From Streptomyces lunaelactis (GTDB lineage: Bacteria; Actinomycetota; Actinomycetes; Streptomycetales; Streptomycetaceae), in the NCBI RefSeq assembly GCF_003054555.1, contig NZ_CP026304.1, forward strand, positions 558,001 through 622,000: a stretch of 64,000 bases of DNA, read 5' to 3'. Both the position numbers and the translations under genes were made by a program. Shown one piece after another: positions 24,853 to 34,611 of this stretch. Within the stretch, counting starts at the first letter, position 1; each line of letters opens with the position of its first letter. The notes under the pieces were generated by a model. It was not told the DNA's origin. It worked only from the letters and a program-made list of their open reading frames with translations, and made no database searches.

Positions 24853-25037
24853 TCGACTTCGTCGACCAGATCAACGCCGCCCACCGGGAGGTCGGCAACC
24901 ATCCCGTCGCCACGGGCGAGGGGCGGTCGCTCCTGCTGCGCCGCAGTTGTGACGCCTCGATCGACGACGTCTGGAATGCCTGCACCGACCCCGACCGGAT
25001 CAGCCGATGGCTGGCCCCGGTCACCGGTGACCTCTGA
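24849..25037 (+). pseudogene. truncated SRPBCC (AHSA1-like) protein
   Basis: GTG 24849 overlaps the arsR stop by four bases. The frame encodes 62 residues with a typical SRPBCC beginning (LLLRRSCDASIDDVWNACTD, then PDRISRWLAPVTGDL), then stops. Full members are about 150-180 residues and continue after the TGDL position. The following DNA does not restore similarity in another frame, so the 3-prime part was lost by deletion rather than by a simple frameshift. Confidence 0.7.
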
Positions 25038-25139
25038 CGGCTCTTGGCGCTTGATATTCCAGCAGGTCCCTTGCGCGGGCGATCCGTGGGCGAGCCGGCC
25101 GGTCTGCCGCTTGTCGGGTGACGTACCCAAGGGGACTAC

Positions 25140-25418
25140 GTGACAGCTCCGTCAGCCCTCAGCCGAAAGCAGTTCTTCGGCTACTTGAGGGTGAAGCTTC
25201 CTCATGGTCCGGACGATATCGACGAGTCGGTCGTGCTTAGCTTCCTAGCTGCCGGGGTTGCACCGGCAGTCGCGCGCAGCAGTACGGCAATGGCACTCGG
25301 CACAGGCTTGGCCGGCGCATTTCTCGTTGCCACCGCAGGGCTGCTCCTCCTACGCGCACAGGCCCGCCGCCGCAAACTGCTTCAACTGCGCTACGCGCTA
25401 CAAGGGGACGCCCCATAA
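25140..25418 (+). CDS. small putative membrane protein
   Basis: This 92-residue frame starts at GTG 25140 with AAGGGG six bases upstream. One hydrophobic segment (about residues 50-72, LGTGLAGAFLVATAGLLLL) is followed by a basic RAQARRRK stretch, consistent with a single-pass protein with a cytoplasmic basic tail. I recognise no family. It follows the truncated SRPBCC gene by about 100 bases. It may be a real small gene or chance coding in a decayed stretch. Confidence 0.4.
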   Translation: MTAPSALSRKQFFGYLRVKLPHGPDDIDESVVLSFLAAGVAPAVARSSTAMALGTGLAGAFLVATAGLLLLRAQARRRKLLQLRYALQGDAP

Positions 25419-26730
<1,312 letters not shown>

Positions 26731-26771
26731 CGCCGGTCAGTACCTGTTGAGCAGTTGAGCTGAGCACCATC

Positions 26772-26805
26772 GCGTCCCGGCGCCGGACCTCCGGCACCGG
26801 GACGC
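26772..26805 (+). terminator. hairpin terminator after the trypsin gene
   Basis: A 15-base stem with one G-T pair (26772-26786 with 26791-26805) and a 4-base loop, 42 bases after the stop codon. Confidence 0.7.
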
Positions 26806-27006
26806 GGCTTGACGCGAGCCGCGTTCCACAGACTGCTCGGTCGAGGGAGAATCCCTCGCTATGAAACGCGAGCCCGGTCCCTTGACGCTGAGCGAGGACG
26901 ACCGACTGTTCGAGCCGACGCCGTGTCGACCGGCTGCCCGCGCGAGGCGGGCCGGGCCACTGAGTACCCGTACTCATGTGTCGGCCCTGATCCGGGAGCC
27001 AGGCTT

Positions 27007-27456
27007 GTGGATATGGACCTTCCCCCCGCGCCCGTGGCGTTCGACGCCTCCGTAACGCCTCACACTGGTCGGGGCGCCGACGTGGGGGCTGCCCTGGGGC
27101 TGCTGTTCCTCGAAGCCCTTGCCTTGCTGCTGATCTTCGGCCTCTGGGTGTTGTCGGGGTTCAATCTCGACCCGGGCAGGACAGTGAAAGCCGACCCGTT
27201 GTCGGGCTACCTGGTCGCCGCCGGTGGGGTCGGTGCCGTGGCGGTGGTGGCGTCCGCGATCGCGTCCCGGTCCGGTGCTGTGGTGACGGTGTGGACCCAG
27301 TGCTTCATAGCCGCCATCGTGGCGGCGGGGCTTTTCGGCGGGATGGCGGTCCAGCAGCATGAGGACAAGCTCAACCAACCCGCACCCGTGTTCACCGGCG
27401 AAGTGGGGTGCCGCAGTGGCGGCGACAACAGCGAATGCGCGGACACCGGAGGCTGA
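27007..27456 (+). CDS. DUF6234-type membrane protein
   Basis: This 149-residue protein has three hydrophobic segments (about 31-52, 65-87 and 92-112), followed by an outside tail with two cysteines in GCRSGGDNSEC. The pattern resembles DUF6234 proteins of Streptomyces, whose function is unknown. GTG 27007 (spaced from GGGAG) or ATG 27013 is the start; the first is preferred. No operon partner is evident. Confidence 0.6.
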   Translation: MDMDLPPAPVAFDASVTPHTGRGADVGAALGLLFLEALALLLIFGLWVLSGFNLDPGRTVKADPLSGYLVAAGGVGAVAVVASAIASRSGAVVTVWTQCFIAAIVAAGLFGGMAVQQHEDKLNQPAPVFTGEVGCRSGGDNSECADTGG

Positions 27457-27650
27457 ACCCCGCCCGTACGCAGGCTTCCGACGCTCCGCAGTTGTACTGC
27501 CGGAGGGCGGGGCGCGTGCACCGCCTGAGCGGATTCGGCTACGCGCGGGCCCTCGGGAAGGCTGCGCCGGCCTGGGTGCCGCACCTGGGAAGACATCCCG
27601 TGCCCGGTAGCCTCGGACCGCGATAGACGGCCGTAAGAAGCACGAGTAGC

Positions 27651-27943
27651 TTGCAAGCAGGTCCTGGTAGGCAGAAGCTGGGGGATGGTCTGGACTACGG
27701 CAGCTACCTGCGTCTGCGCCGGCAGGGCTCCCAGATGGGCGGCTTCGCCTACGTGCACGCCGAGACCGGCCTGGTCAATCTGCGTCTTCAGCTCACCGAG
27801 GCCGAGCTGAACGACCTGGGCGCCTCGCACGCCCGCCCCTGCGGTCGGGCCACCACGCGTATCGCGTCAACATCAGCATCGTCGACGAAGCAAGCCTGAA
27901 GCAGGCTCGCCGGCTCGCGAAGCTCGCCTATGACCCAACATGA
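27651..27943 (+). pseudogene. frameshifted small conserved gene before the helicase
   Basis: One frame reads LDYGSYLRLRRQGSQMGGFA, then a VHAETGLVNLRLQLTEAEL stretch up to about 27840. The natural continuation GHHAYRVNISIVDEASLKQA, then RRLAKLAYDPT, is in another frame and ends at 27941-27943. The two halves read as one protein of about 95-100 residues with a plus/minus one shift near 27840. The second half overlaps the helicase start by 14 bases, so the original gene was probably translationally coupled to the helicase. Its true beginning is uncertain. A sequencing error is possible. Confidence 0.5.
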
Positions 27944-30467
27944 CGGGGCAGACCGGCGGAAACCGAACCCAGCAACCGAGGAAACCAAGCGCGTGAAACT
28001 ACGCCCCCACCAGATCGAAGCCGTCGACGCCGTCGTCCGGGCGCTCGAGAGGCCGGCATCCACCCGGATGCCTGCAGAGGGGCTCCGCGCTCAAGTCATC
28101 ATGGCAACCGGGTCCGGGAAAACCTTCGTGGCCGCGCAGGGCTCGGAGAAGCTCCGCGCGGGTCGTGTGCTGGTCCTCGTGCCCTCGCTGGACCTGCTCG
28201 CCCAGAGCGTCAAGGCGTGGCGCGAGGGAGGCCGTACGGGTCCGGTGCTCGGGGTGTCCTCGCTGCGCGGGGACGAGGTGGGTTTCGCCAGCACCACGGA
28301 CGTGGACGAGCTGGTGGAGTGGTGCCGGGGCCTAGAGCGGGTGACGGTGTTCGCCACCTACGCCTCACTCGGGCTCGGCACGCTGGAGCGTGCGCACCAG
28401 GCCGGCCTGCGCGGCTGGGACCTGATCGTGGTGGACGAGGCACACCGCACCTCGGGCCGGATCGGGAAGCCGTGGGCGATCGTCCATGACAACCAGCGGA
28501 TCCCGTCGGCTCGGCGCCTCTACATGACCGCGACTCCGCGCCTGTGGCAGGCCGGGGAGGAGAACGAGGGGCAGGGCGAGGCCGGCAGCCGCGGGCCGGG
28601 TGAACTGGTCGCCTCGATGGAGGACGACCCCAACGGGGCTTTCGGGAGCGTCTGTTACCGCCTGAGTCTGTCGGACGCGATCGACCGCGGCATCGTCGCC
28701 CCGTACCAGGTCGTCTGTGTCGACGTCACCGACACCGCCTTCCAGGCCGCGGTGCTCCTGGGCACGGACGGGCGCTCCGACGCCGTACGCGGCGCCCGGC
28801 TCGCCGCCCTCCAGACCGCCCTGGTGAAAGCAGCGTCGGAGGAGAACCTGAAACGCACCCTCGTCTTCCACCACCTCACCAAAGAAGCCGAGGCCTTCGC
28901 AGCAGGCCTCCCCGGCATCACGGCGCAGCTGTGGGCAGACGATCCGGAGCTGTACCCGCGCACGATCTGGGCCAACTGGCTGTACGGCGAGCACAGGCCG
29001 CTCCACCGGCGGGACGTGCTGGCCGAGTTCGCTTCAGGGATCGCCGCGGACGGGACCGTGGTGGAGAAGGCGTTCCTCAGCTCCGTGAAGGTGCTGGGCG
29101 AAGGCGTCGACACCGCCAACTGCGACTCTGTGTTCTGGGCGGACCTGCGCGGCTCTATGCCCGACCTGGTCCAGGCCGTGGGCCGGGCGCTGCGGATGAA
29201 GCCCGGCGAGGGGAAGGTGGCCTCCCTCGTGGTGCCGGTGCTGCTCGCACCGGGCGAGACGCCCGACACCATGCTCACGTCGAAGTCCTACGGGGCACTG
29301 GCCAAACTGCTGGAGGCCCTTCGCGCACACGATGCCCGGGTCGTGGAGACGCTGGCAGAGCCGCAGGCCCCGAGCGGGTACCAGCCCGTCGCCAAGACCG
29401 CCGGCGAGAAGGAGGGCGAGGCGCCCGAGGGTGTCAGCGCGGCCGCCCGAAGCCTGCTGAAGTTCTCCACGCCCCGCGATCCGGCGCACCTCGCGGCGTT
29501 CATCGAACTGCGTGTCCTCAACCCGGAGAAGGAGCACTGGCGGCGCGGGATGGAGACCGCCCTCGTCTACGTACGCCACCACCGCCATCTGAAAGTACCG
29601 TTCGGTTTCAAAGCCCCCGAGGACACGCACGGGTGGCCGGCCCCGCTCGCCGGGTTCCCGCTCGGGCAATGGATCGCCGACGCCCGACGTATGTACGGAC
29701 AGGGGCGGCTGGACGAGGACCGCGTCGGGCAGCTCGACGCCCTCGGCATGATCTGGTCGCACTTCGACGTCGCGTTCGACGAAGGCCTCGCCGCAGCGCG
29801 CGGCTGGGCCGCCGAACACGGCCACCTCCTGGCACCCGTCGAGGCCACATGGAACGGGGCGCCGGTCGGCGTCTGGCTCAAGAACCAGCGAGCCGCCGCA
29901 CGCCGGGCGAGGGAGAACGAGCAGCGGCGCGCCGAGGGACTGCCCGTCCCGTCATCGGCCGGGGAACTGTCACAAGAACGGCACCGGGCGCTGGAGGACA
30001 TCGACCCGTCCTGGTGCCCGGCCTGGCCAGTCGCCTGGCAACGCCGCTTCCGCCTCACCCGACAACACACCGAGGCCGGCGGAACACTGCCGCTGGCCCC
30101 GGGCGACGTCGTCATCCAGGGCGAGGACTTGGGGCAGTGGGTTCAGGCGCAACGCGTCGGATGGGATCAGCTCACAGCCGCACAGCAATGGATGCTCGAG
30201 CAGGTCCTCGGCATCGAACCCGCGACCGAAGACGACACACCCAAACCGAAGCGCAGCCACGGCGACAAGTGGGCGGCGAACCTTGCCGCAGCCAAACAGT
30301 ACTTCGAGCGGGAGGGCCACCTGCACGTCCCGCGCAAACACATCGAGGCCGTCGGCGGTATTGAGTACAAGCTGGGTGCCTGGGTCGCCAACGCCCGCAG
30401 CAGAGCCGCGAAACTGCCACCAGAACGCGCGGAACAGCTGTCCGCCATCAGCATGCGATGGGCCTAG
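27930..30467 (+). CDS. superfamily 2 DEAD/DEAH helicase with C-terminal helicase-associated (HA) domains
   Basis: This is an 845-residue ATP-dependent helicase. Q-like LRPHQIEAVDAV is at 24-35, Walker A ATGSGKT at 59-65, the VVDEAHRTSG box near 168, YMTATPRLW near 200 and motif VI QAVGRALRMKPG near 420. After the motor come repeated helicase-associated domains, about 70 residues each (WRRGMETALVYVRHHRHLKV, FDEGLAAARGWAAEHGHLL, ANLAAAKQYFEREGHLHVP). Proteins of this build are common near ends and accessory regions of Streptomyces replicons; some are implicated in transfer or telomere functions. ATG 27930 is used; GTG 27993 is an alternative. A bidirectional terminator follows. Confidence 0.85.
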   Translation: MTQHDGADRRKPNPATEETKRVKLRPHQIEAVDAVVRALERPASTRMPAEGLRAQVIMATGSGKTFVAAQGSEKLRAGRVLVLVPSLDLLAQSVKAWREGGRTGPVLGVSSLRGDEVGFASTTDVDELVEWCRGLERVTVFATYASLGLGTLERAHQAGLRGWDLIVVDEAHRTSGRIGKPWAIVHDNQRIPSARRLYMTATPRLWQAGEENEGQGEAGSRGPGELVASMEDDPNGAFGSVCYRLSLSDAIDRGIVAPYQVVCVDVTDTAFQAAVLLGTDGRSDAVRGARLAALQTALVKAASEENLKRTLVFHHLTKEAEAFAAGLPGITAQLWADDPELYPRTIWANWLYGEHRPLHRRDVLAEFASGIAADGTVVEKAFLSSVKVLGEGVDTANCDSVFWADLRGSMPDLVQAVGRALRMKPGEGKVASLVVPVLLAPGETPDTMLTSKSYGALAKLLEALRAHDARVVETLAEPQAPSGYQPVAKTAGEKEGEAPEGVSAAARSLLKFSTPRDPAHLAAFIELRVLNPEKEHWRRGMETALVYVRHHRHLKVPFGFKAPEDTHGWPAPLAGFPLGQWIADARRMYGQGRLDEDRVGQLDALGMIWSHFDVAFDEGLAAARGWAAEHGHLLAPVEATWNGAPVGVWLKNQRAAARRARENEQRRAEGLPVPSSAGELSQERHRALEDIDPSWCPAWPVAWQRRFRLTRQHTEAGGTLPLAPGDVVIQGEDLGQWVQAQRVGWDQLTAAQQWMLEQVLGIEPATEDDTPKPKRSHGDKWAANLAAAKQYFEREGHLHVPRKHIEAVGGIEYKLGAWVANARSRAAKLPPERAEQLSAISMRWA

Positions 30468-30484
30468 CCCGCAGGCACGAAGAT

Positions 30485-30523
30485 CGCCTCGCCCTTCCCT
30501 TCCTCCGGGGGAAGGGCGAGGCG
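30485..30523. terminator. bidirectional hairpin terminator
   Basis: A perfect 15-base stem (30485-30499 with 30509-30523) with a 9-base loop lies between the convergent helicase and P450 genes. Confidence 0.75.
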
Positions 30524-30538
30524 CTTCGCATCAGGCGG

Positions 30539-31747
30539 CTACCACATGACGGGGAGCCTCTCGGGCATCCGCTTCATGAACCCGGTCCGCCATACCAGCT
30601 GTTCGACGGGGACCGCGAGTTGCAGGTCCGGCATCCGCTCGAGCAGCGTCTCCAGGGCGATCTCCGTGTGCTTCTTGCCCAGCATGGTGGCGGGGCAGTA
30701 GTGCTGACCGCCCCCGAAGGACAGATGCGCCGTGCTGTTCTCACGGCCGACGTCCATCCGGTGCGGATCGGCGAACACCTCGGGGTCGAAATTGGCGCCC
30801 TCGACGAGGACCAGGACCAGTTCGCCCTTCCTGACCTCTACGTCCCCGAGCGTGACGTCTTCGAGGGCAAGTCGCGGCAGGCCGTCACCGATCGACAGGT
30901 TGATCCTCAGCAGCTCATCGACCGCCGCGGGGATCTTGCCGGGGTCCTCGCGCAGTTCTGCCGCCACCTCAGGGTGCTGGAGGAGAGAGAAGACGGCCAT
31001 CGTCAGGAACGCCGAGGTCGAGATCACCCCCGCGCCGAACATCGTCACGCCGACCGTGGCGAGCATCTCGTCCGTGAGATGGGCGTACTCCTCGTCCTGA
31101 CGCAGCGCCGCGATTTCGGCCATCAGCCCGGTGGTGGACGGGTCGTCCAGTCGCTCCACCATGTACGCCATGTCGCGGTCCCAGTTCAGCTTCGCGCCGG
31201 TGACCGGGCAGGCGGAGTTCATGAACGCGATGTCCAGACTCGCGGCCAGGCGGGGAGCGTCCTCCAGCGGGATGCCGAGCATCCGGCAGTGCAGTGCCTC
31301 CGCATACGGGTTGGAGAAGTGCGCCCTCAGATCCGCCGGCGCCCCCTGGTCCATCAGGGCGTCGACCAGACCGGACGCGTACGACCGCATCCACTCCACC
31401 AGGCCGTCAGCCTTCGGATTGAGCGCCCTGAGCACCGCCTTGCGAAGCCCCGCCCCCGTGATGTTGCCCATGTTGTTGACGACCTCCGGCGGGATCGTCA
31501 GCGCGTACTGCCTCGGCACACCCGGCGCCGACGTGTCCTTCAGACTGAACCGCCTGTCCTCAAGGACCTGTTTGCACAGCGGATAGGAGGACACCAGCCA
31601 CGCCTCGTCGCCGGCGATCGTACGGACCCGCTTGACGGGCTCGTTGCGCAACTCCTCTATCTCGTGCGGCAGTTCGTCGCCCCGCCAGGAGAACGGGAAG
31701 TCGAGGAGCGCCCCTGCGGGCCGGTCGGGCAGCGTCTCAGCGGGCAT
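30539..31747 (-). CDS. CYP121-like cytochrome P450 (mycocyclosin synthase type)
   Basis: This 402-residue soluble P450 has heme ligand C351 in [10 protein letters not shown] and the EExR-type VDELLR in the K-helix. Its I-helix reads [13 protein letters not shown], without the usual acid/alcohol pair. Long stretches follow M. tuberculosis CYP121A1 as I remember it: [33 protein letters not shown], and the C-terminal QLVWRTGF with the active-site arginine, ending ERLPVMW. CYP121 couples the two tyrosine rings of cyclo(L-Tyr-L-Tyr) to give mycocyclosin. ATG 31747 has GAAGGAG and overlaps the cyclodipeptide synthase stop by 11 bases. Nucleobase-coupling or aryl-dimerising activities known from related Streptomyces P450s are alternatives. 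Confidence 0.88.
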   Translation of the reverse strand: MPAETLPDRPAGALLDFPFSWRGDELPHEIEELRNEPVKRVRTIAGDEAWLVSSYPLCKQVLEDRRFSLKDTSAPGVPRQYALTIPPEVVNNMGNITGAGLRKAVLRALNPKADGLVEWMRSYASGLVDALMDQGAPADLRAHFSNPYAEALHCRMLGIPLEDAPRLAASLDIAFMNSACPVTGAKLNWDRDMAYMVERLDDPSTTGLMAEIAALRQDEEYAHLTDEMLATVGVTMFGAGVISTSAFLTMAVFSLLQHPEVAAELREDPGKIPAAVDELLRINLSIGDGLPRLALEDVTLGDVEVRKGELVLVLVEGANFDPEVFADPHRMDVGRENSTAHLSFGGGQHYCPATMLGKKHTEIALETLLERMPDLQLAVPVEQLVWRTGFMKRMPERLPVMW

Positions 31748-32486
31748 CGGAGTCTCCTTCTGCGGGGGTGACCATGGCATGGCCCTGGTTGCGGGAGGCG
31801 CGCAGTCCTGACCCGCGCGCGTAGAGCATCTCGGCCATCGGCAGGAGCTGGTGGTAGCAGTTGAGGGAGGAAGGAACTCCCAGGATGGCGGGGGTGTCCA
31901 GGAACAACGGGGCCTCCGCGCAGATGTACTTCAGGCACACCTCGCGCTGCCGGTCGGTGCCGGCCTTCCCGTCCAGGACCTTGGAGGAGAGGAAGGAGTC
32001 CACGAGCGTGTCGCAGGTCTGGCGGAACTCCGCATCCGTGTCCAGAAGGGTCCAGATGTGGTCATGGATCTTCCGGTAGGCCGGATTGCCCACGAAATCC
32101 GACATGGCATGGGCTCTGAGCCTCCCGCCCGTGGGACCGGCGGTCTCGACCGCGCTGGTCACCTTGGCCCGCACACCGCGCAGATTCTTGACAGCCTTGC
32201 GGCGGGCGTCATCGGGGGTGTAGCCGAGCGTCTCGTACATTTCGGCTACGTGGAGGTCGGTATAGACGAAGTCGACTTGGTTGAAGTGGTCGATGCCCCA
32301 CTGGGCGAGATCGGTGATGCGCCGGGCTGAAAAGTAGCTGTTGCCCGGCGAAACACCGATCACGGCATGGTCACCCTCAGCACAGATCACCTGGCAATGG
32401 GGGGTGTAGGGCCGGATCTCGAAGACTTCGGCCGCTTTCGCAACCGGTGTGCAGGACTGAATCTCGATTTCGGTCGCTGTCGTCAA
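31737..32486 (-). CDS. tRNA-dependent cyclodipeptide synthase (Rv2275-like, NYH subfamily)
   Basis: This 249-residue class Ic tRNA-synthetase-like enzyme makes cyclodipeptides from two aminoacyl-tRNAs. Catalytic S46 lies in [11 protein letters not shown]187 and E191 (YICAE) are present, and N49 plus Y211-H212 (NCYHQ) place it in the NYH subfamily. Blocks such as [34 protein letters not shown] and [16 protein letters not shown] resemble Rv2275, the cyclo(Tyr-Tyr) synthase. It lacks the long N-terminal extension of Rv2275. The start is TTG 32486 with a weak AAGGA upstream. A TTGACA promoter at 32555-32584 probably drives this gene and the P450. Confidence 0.9.
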   Translation of the reverse strand: MTTATEIEIQSCTPVAKAAEVFEIRPYTPHCQVICAEGDHAVIGVSPGNSYFSARRITDLAQWGIDHFNQVDFVYTDLHVAEMYETLGYTPDDARRKAVKNLRGVRAKVTSAVETAGPTGGRLRAHAMSDFVGNPAYRKIHDHIWTLLDTDAEFRQTCDTLVDSFLSSKVLDGKAGTDRQREVCLKYICAEAPLFLDTPAILGVPSSLNCYHQLLPMAEMLYARGSGLRASRNQGHAMVTPAEGDSDAR

Positions 32487-32554
32487 CTGGAGAGCGTCCT
32501 TCGGCGTCGCAAGTCCCGAGGAGCCTCGTGCTCCTGGTGTGGCGACGACGCGAG

Positions 32555-32584
32555 AAGTTAGCGTCCGAACACGGAGAGTGTCAA
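32555..32584 (-). promoter_or_regulatory. sigma-70-type promoter of the cyclodipeptide operon
   Basis: On the minus strand a perfect TTGACA (32579-32584) and TAACTT (32555-32560) are 18 bases apart. This predicts a 5-prime leader of about 60 bases before TTG 32486. Confidence 0.6.
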
Positions 32585-32865
32585 CGGGGAACCAGCCCGC
32601 GAGACGAGCTGTGAATCGATGCCCTCCGGCCCGCGGAGCAGCCGGCCGGAAGCGTCCCCCACCGCCTCCGCCCGTTCGAAGGCAGACGGAGGCCGAATAT
32701 GTGTCGCGGGGTCAGGCGCGTTCCGATCTTGGCCGGTTGTGCGCGATTCGCCCCCCATCAGGCTCTGACACTCCGGAGCCGATCCGTACCGCAGTGCCTA
32801 GAGTGGGACATGGTCCGATGAGACCATCAGTACCGTCCTGACAGCCCGGCAGCCTGGGGAGTGAA

Positions 32866-33402
32866 GTGAGCACAAGGGGCACCATGCGCGAGCTCCGTTA
32901 CGAACTGGCGGGTGCTCTCGAGCTGGCCGGTCCGTCCAGGCCCGACGAGGTGTTCCAAGCTCTCTGTGAGCACCTGAGCAAGCGTCGCGGCAGGCCGGTG
33001 GCGTACCACCTGGTGGACTTCCCGCCAGGGACGGCCAGCGGCCTGTACCTGGACATGACCGACCGGGACATCATCTGCATCCAGGCAAGGACGAGCCCCT
33101 GGCACCAGTTGGTCATCTTCGGCCATGAGGTGTGGCACATGATCGCCGGTCACTGCGGACAGCACGAGACTGGTTCAGCCGTGGCCGCCAGTCTCCTCGA
33201 GGATGGCGCTGACATGAACTCCGCCCTGCAGAACGCGGCCGCACGCACGGACTTCCGGCAGACGGAGGAATCCGACGCCGAGTTCTTCGGCATGGAGCTG
33301 GGAGCTCATCTCCGCACATGGGTGGAGGGGACGGAGAGCGCGGCACCCCGCAGTGGGCTGGCCAAGCGGATCCAGACCTCGCTCGGGCATCGCCAGGGCT
33401 GA
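32866..33402 (+). CDS. HExxH metallopeptidase-like protein (ImmA/IrrE-like, annotated elsewhere as toxin component)
   Basis: This 178-residue cytosolic protein carries a zinc-protease motif GHEVWHM (H87, E88, H91) after a compact N-terminal domain, and a downstream Glu in ESDAEFFGMELG that could be the third ligand. This is the layout of ImmA/IrrE peptidases, which cleave partner repressors. No XRE repressor is immediately adjacent; the nearest XRE gene is at 37157. GTG 32866 follows GGGGAG. It is the first gene of a three-gene coupled set, only three bases before the membrane protein gene. Confidence 0.75.
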   Translation: MSTRGTMRELRYELAGALELAGPSRPDEVFQALCEHLSKRRGRPVAYHLVDFPPGTASGLYLDMTDRDIICIQARTSPWHQLVIFGHEVWHMIAGHCGQHETGSAVAASLLEDGADMNSALQNAAARTDFRQTEESDAEFFGMELGAHLRTWVEGTESAAPRSGLAKRIQTSLGHRQG

Positions 33403-33405
33403 CCC

Positions 33406-34611
33406 GTGCGAAACTCTGACTACTACTTTCCCGCCGTCGCACTCGGCATCGCTTTCGTTGCCAAACTGCCCGCGCTGAGGCGCGGTTGGCGAAGTCCCCT
33501 GGTGCGTTCGGTCTGTTTCCTGGTCTTTGCCGCGGCTATCTGCTTCTTCTTCGCAGCTCCGCCCACCATCGAGGCGGTCAACGACCTCACGGGAATCCCG
33601 AACTTCTCAGGTCCGCTGGTCTACTGCGTCATGTGCGCTTTCAGCTGTGCCTGCCTTGTGCTCATCGTCAACTGGCGGGGCGGTCCCGACGAAACGGTCC
33701 GGCGCAGTTCGCGGAGGTGGATCGCCGGCTACACCGCGGCCATCATCGCCTTGCCCGTTTTCTTCGCACTGGGGGACGCACCGGTCGAGCGGCTCCGTGA
33801 CCTGGACACCTACTACGCCACCACGCCGTTCATCCGGGAGATGATCGTCACCTATCTCGTGGCGCACATGGTCTCCGCCGTCGTCACAACGGCCCTGTGC
33901 GTGCGCTGGGCTCGTGCCGTCGGGGACTGGCTTCGCGTGGGCCTGGTCGTGCTCGTGATCGGATTCGTGCTCAACCTGCTCTTCGGCCTCGCCAAACTGA
34001 CCGCGGTCGTCGCCCGGTGGACGGGCAGAGACTGGGACGCCCTCAGCACGACACTGGCACCGCCCATCGTCGCCGCCGGCGGCCTGATCGTGACCGTCGG
34101 CTTCCTGCTGCCGCTCCTGGGCCCGCAGATCAGCGATGTCTGTCACGCCTGGATCACCTATCTGCGTCTCGGCCCGTTGTGGCGGCAGCTGCGAGCCACC
34201 CCGGGAGACCACGCCCCGCTGCCGCAGATCCCCTGGTGGGCCGCTCCCGACATGCGTCTGACTGTGCGGGAGACCGTCATCCACGATGAACTGCTCAAAC
34301 TCCAGCCGCACCTCGACGACTGTGTCCGGCAACGCGCGCACGACGCAGCGATCGACAGCCACGCGTCGCCCCAGGACGCGGAAGTCGTGGGGGCGGCAGC
34401 CATGGTGGTTGCCGCCGTGGAAGCGAGCACCAGGACGCCGGAGCCGGACCCGCAGGCCGAAAGCCGCGTCCCGGCCGGAGCAGTCGCGCTGACAGCGGCA
34501 CTCGGCCCAGGACGCGGGCGGCTCGTGCAGCTTTCACGCGCCCTCCATTCCCCCTTCGTCGCCGCTGCACGCAAGGAAGCGGCCACCTACTCAGAGAGCA
34601 GTACTCGATGA
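33406..34611 (+). CDS. MAB_1171c-like multi-pass membrane protein (putative transporter)
   Basis: This 401-residue protein has seven predicted membrane segments within about residues 5-250 (for example SVCFLVFAAAICFFFAAP, WIAGYTAAIIALPVFFAL, GLVVLVIGFVLNLLFGLAKL). A soluble C-terminal part of about 150 residues follows, containing MRLTVRETVIHDELLKLQP. This matches the MAB_1171c putative transporter family; transport has not been shown for it as far as I know. GTG 33406 is three bases after the upstream stop, and the downstream FAD enzyme overlaps by four bases. The tight trio suggests one function. Confidence 0.78.
   Translation: MRNSDYYFPAVALGIAFVAKLPALRRGWRSPLVRSVCFLVFAAAICFFFAAPPTIEAVNDLTGIPNFSGPLVYCVMCAFSCACLVLIVNWRGGPDETVRRSSRRWIAGYTAAIIALPVFFALGDAPVERLRDLDTYYATTPFIREMIVTYLVAHMVSAVVTTALCVRWARAVGDWLRVGLVVLVIGFVLNLLFGLAKLTAVVARWTGRDWDALSTTLAPPIVAAGGLIVTVGFLLPLLGPQISDVCHAWITYLRLGPLWRQLRATPGDHAPLPQIPWWAAPDMRLTVRETVIHDELLKLQPHLDDCVRQRAHDAAIDSHASPQDAEVVGAAAMVVAAVEASTRTPEPDPQAESRVPAGAVALTAALGPGRGRLVQLSRALHSPFVAAARKEAATYSESSTR

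Noticed and set aside
32866..33402. Classical toxin-antitoxin pair
   Set aside because: No antitoxin gene is adjacent; the gene is instead coupled to a membrane protein and a flavoenzyme.
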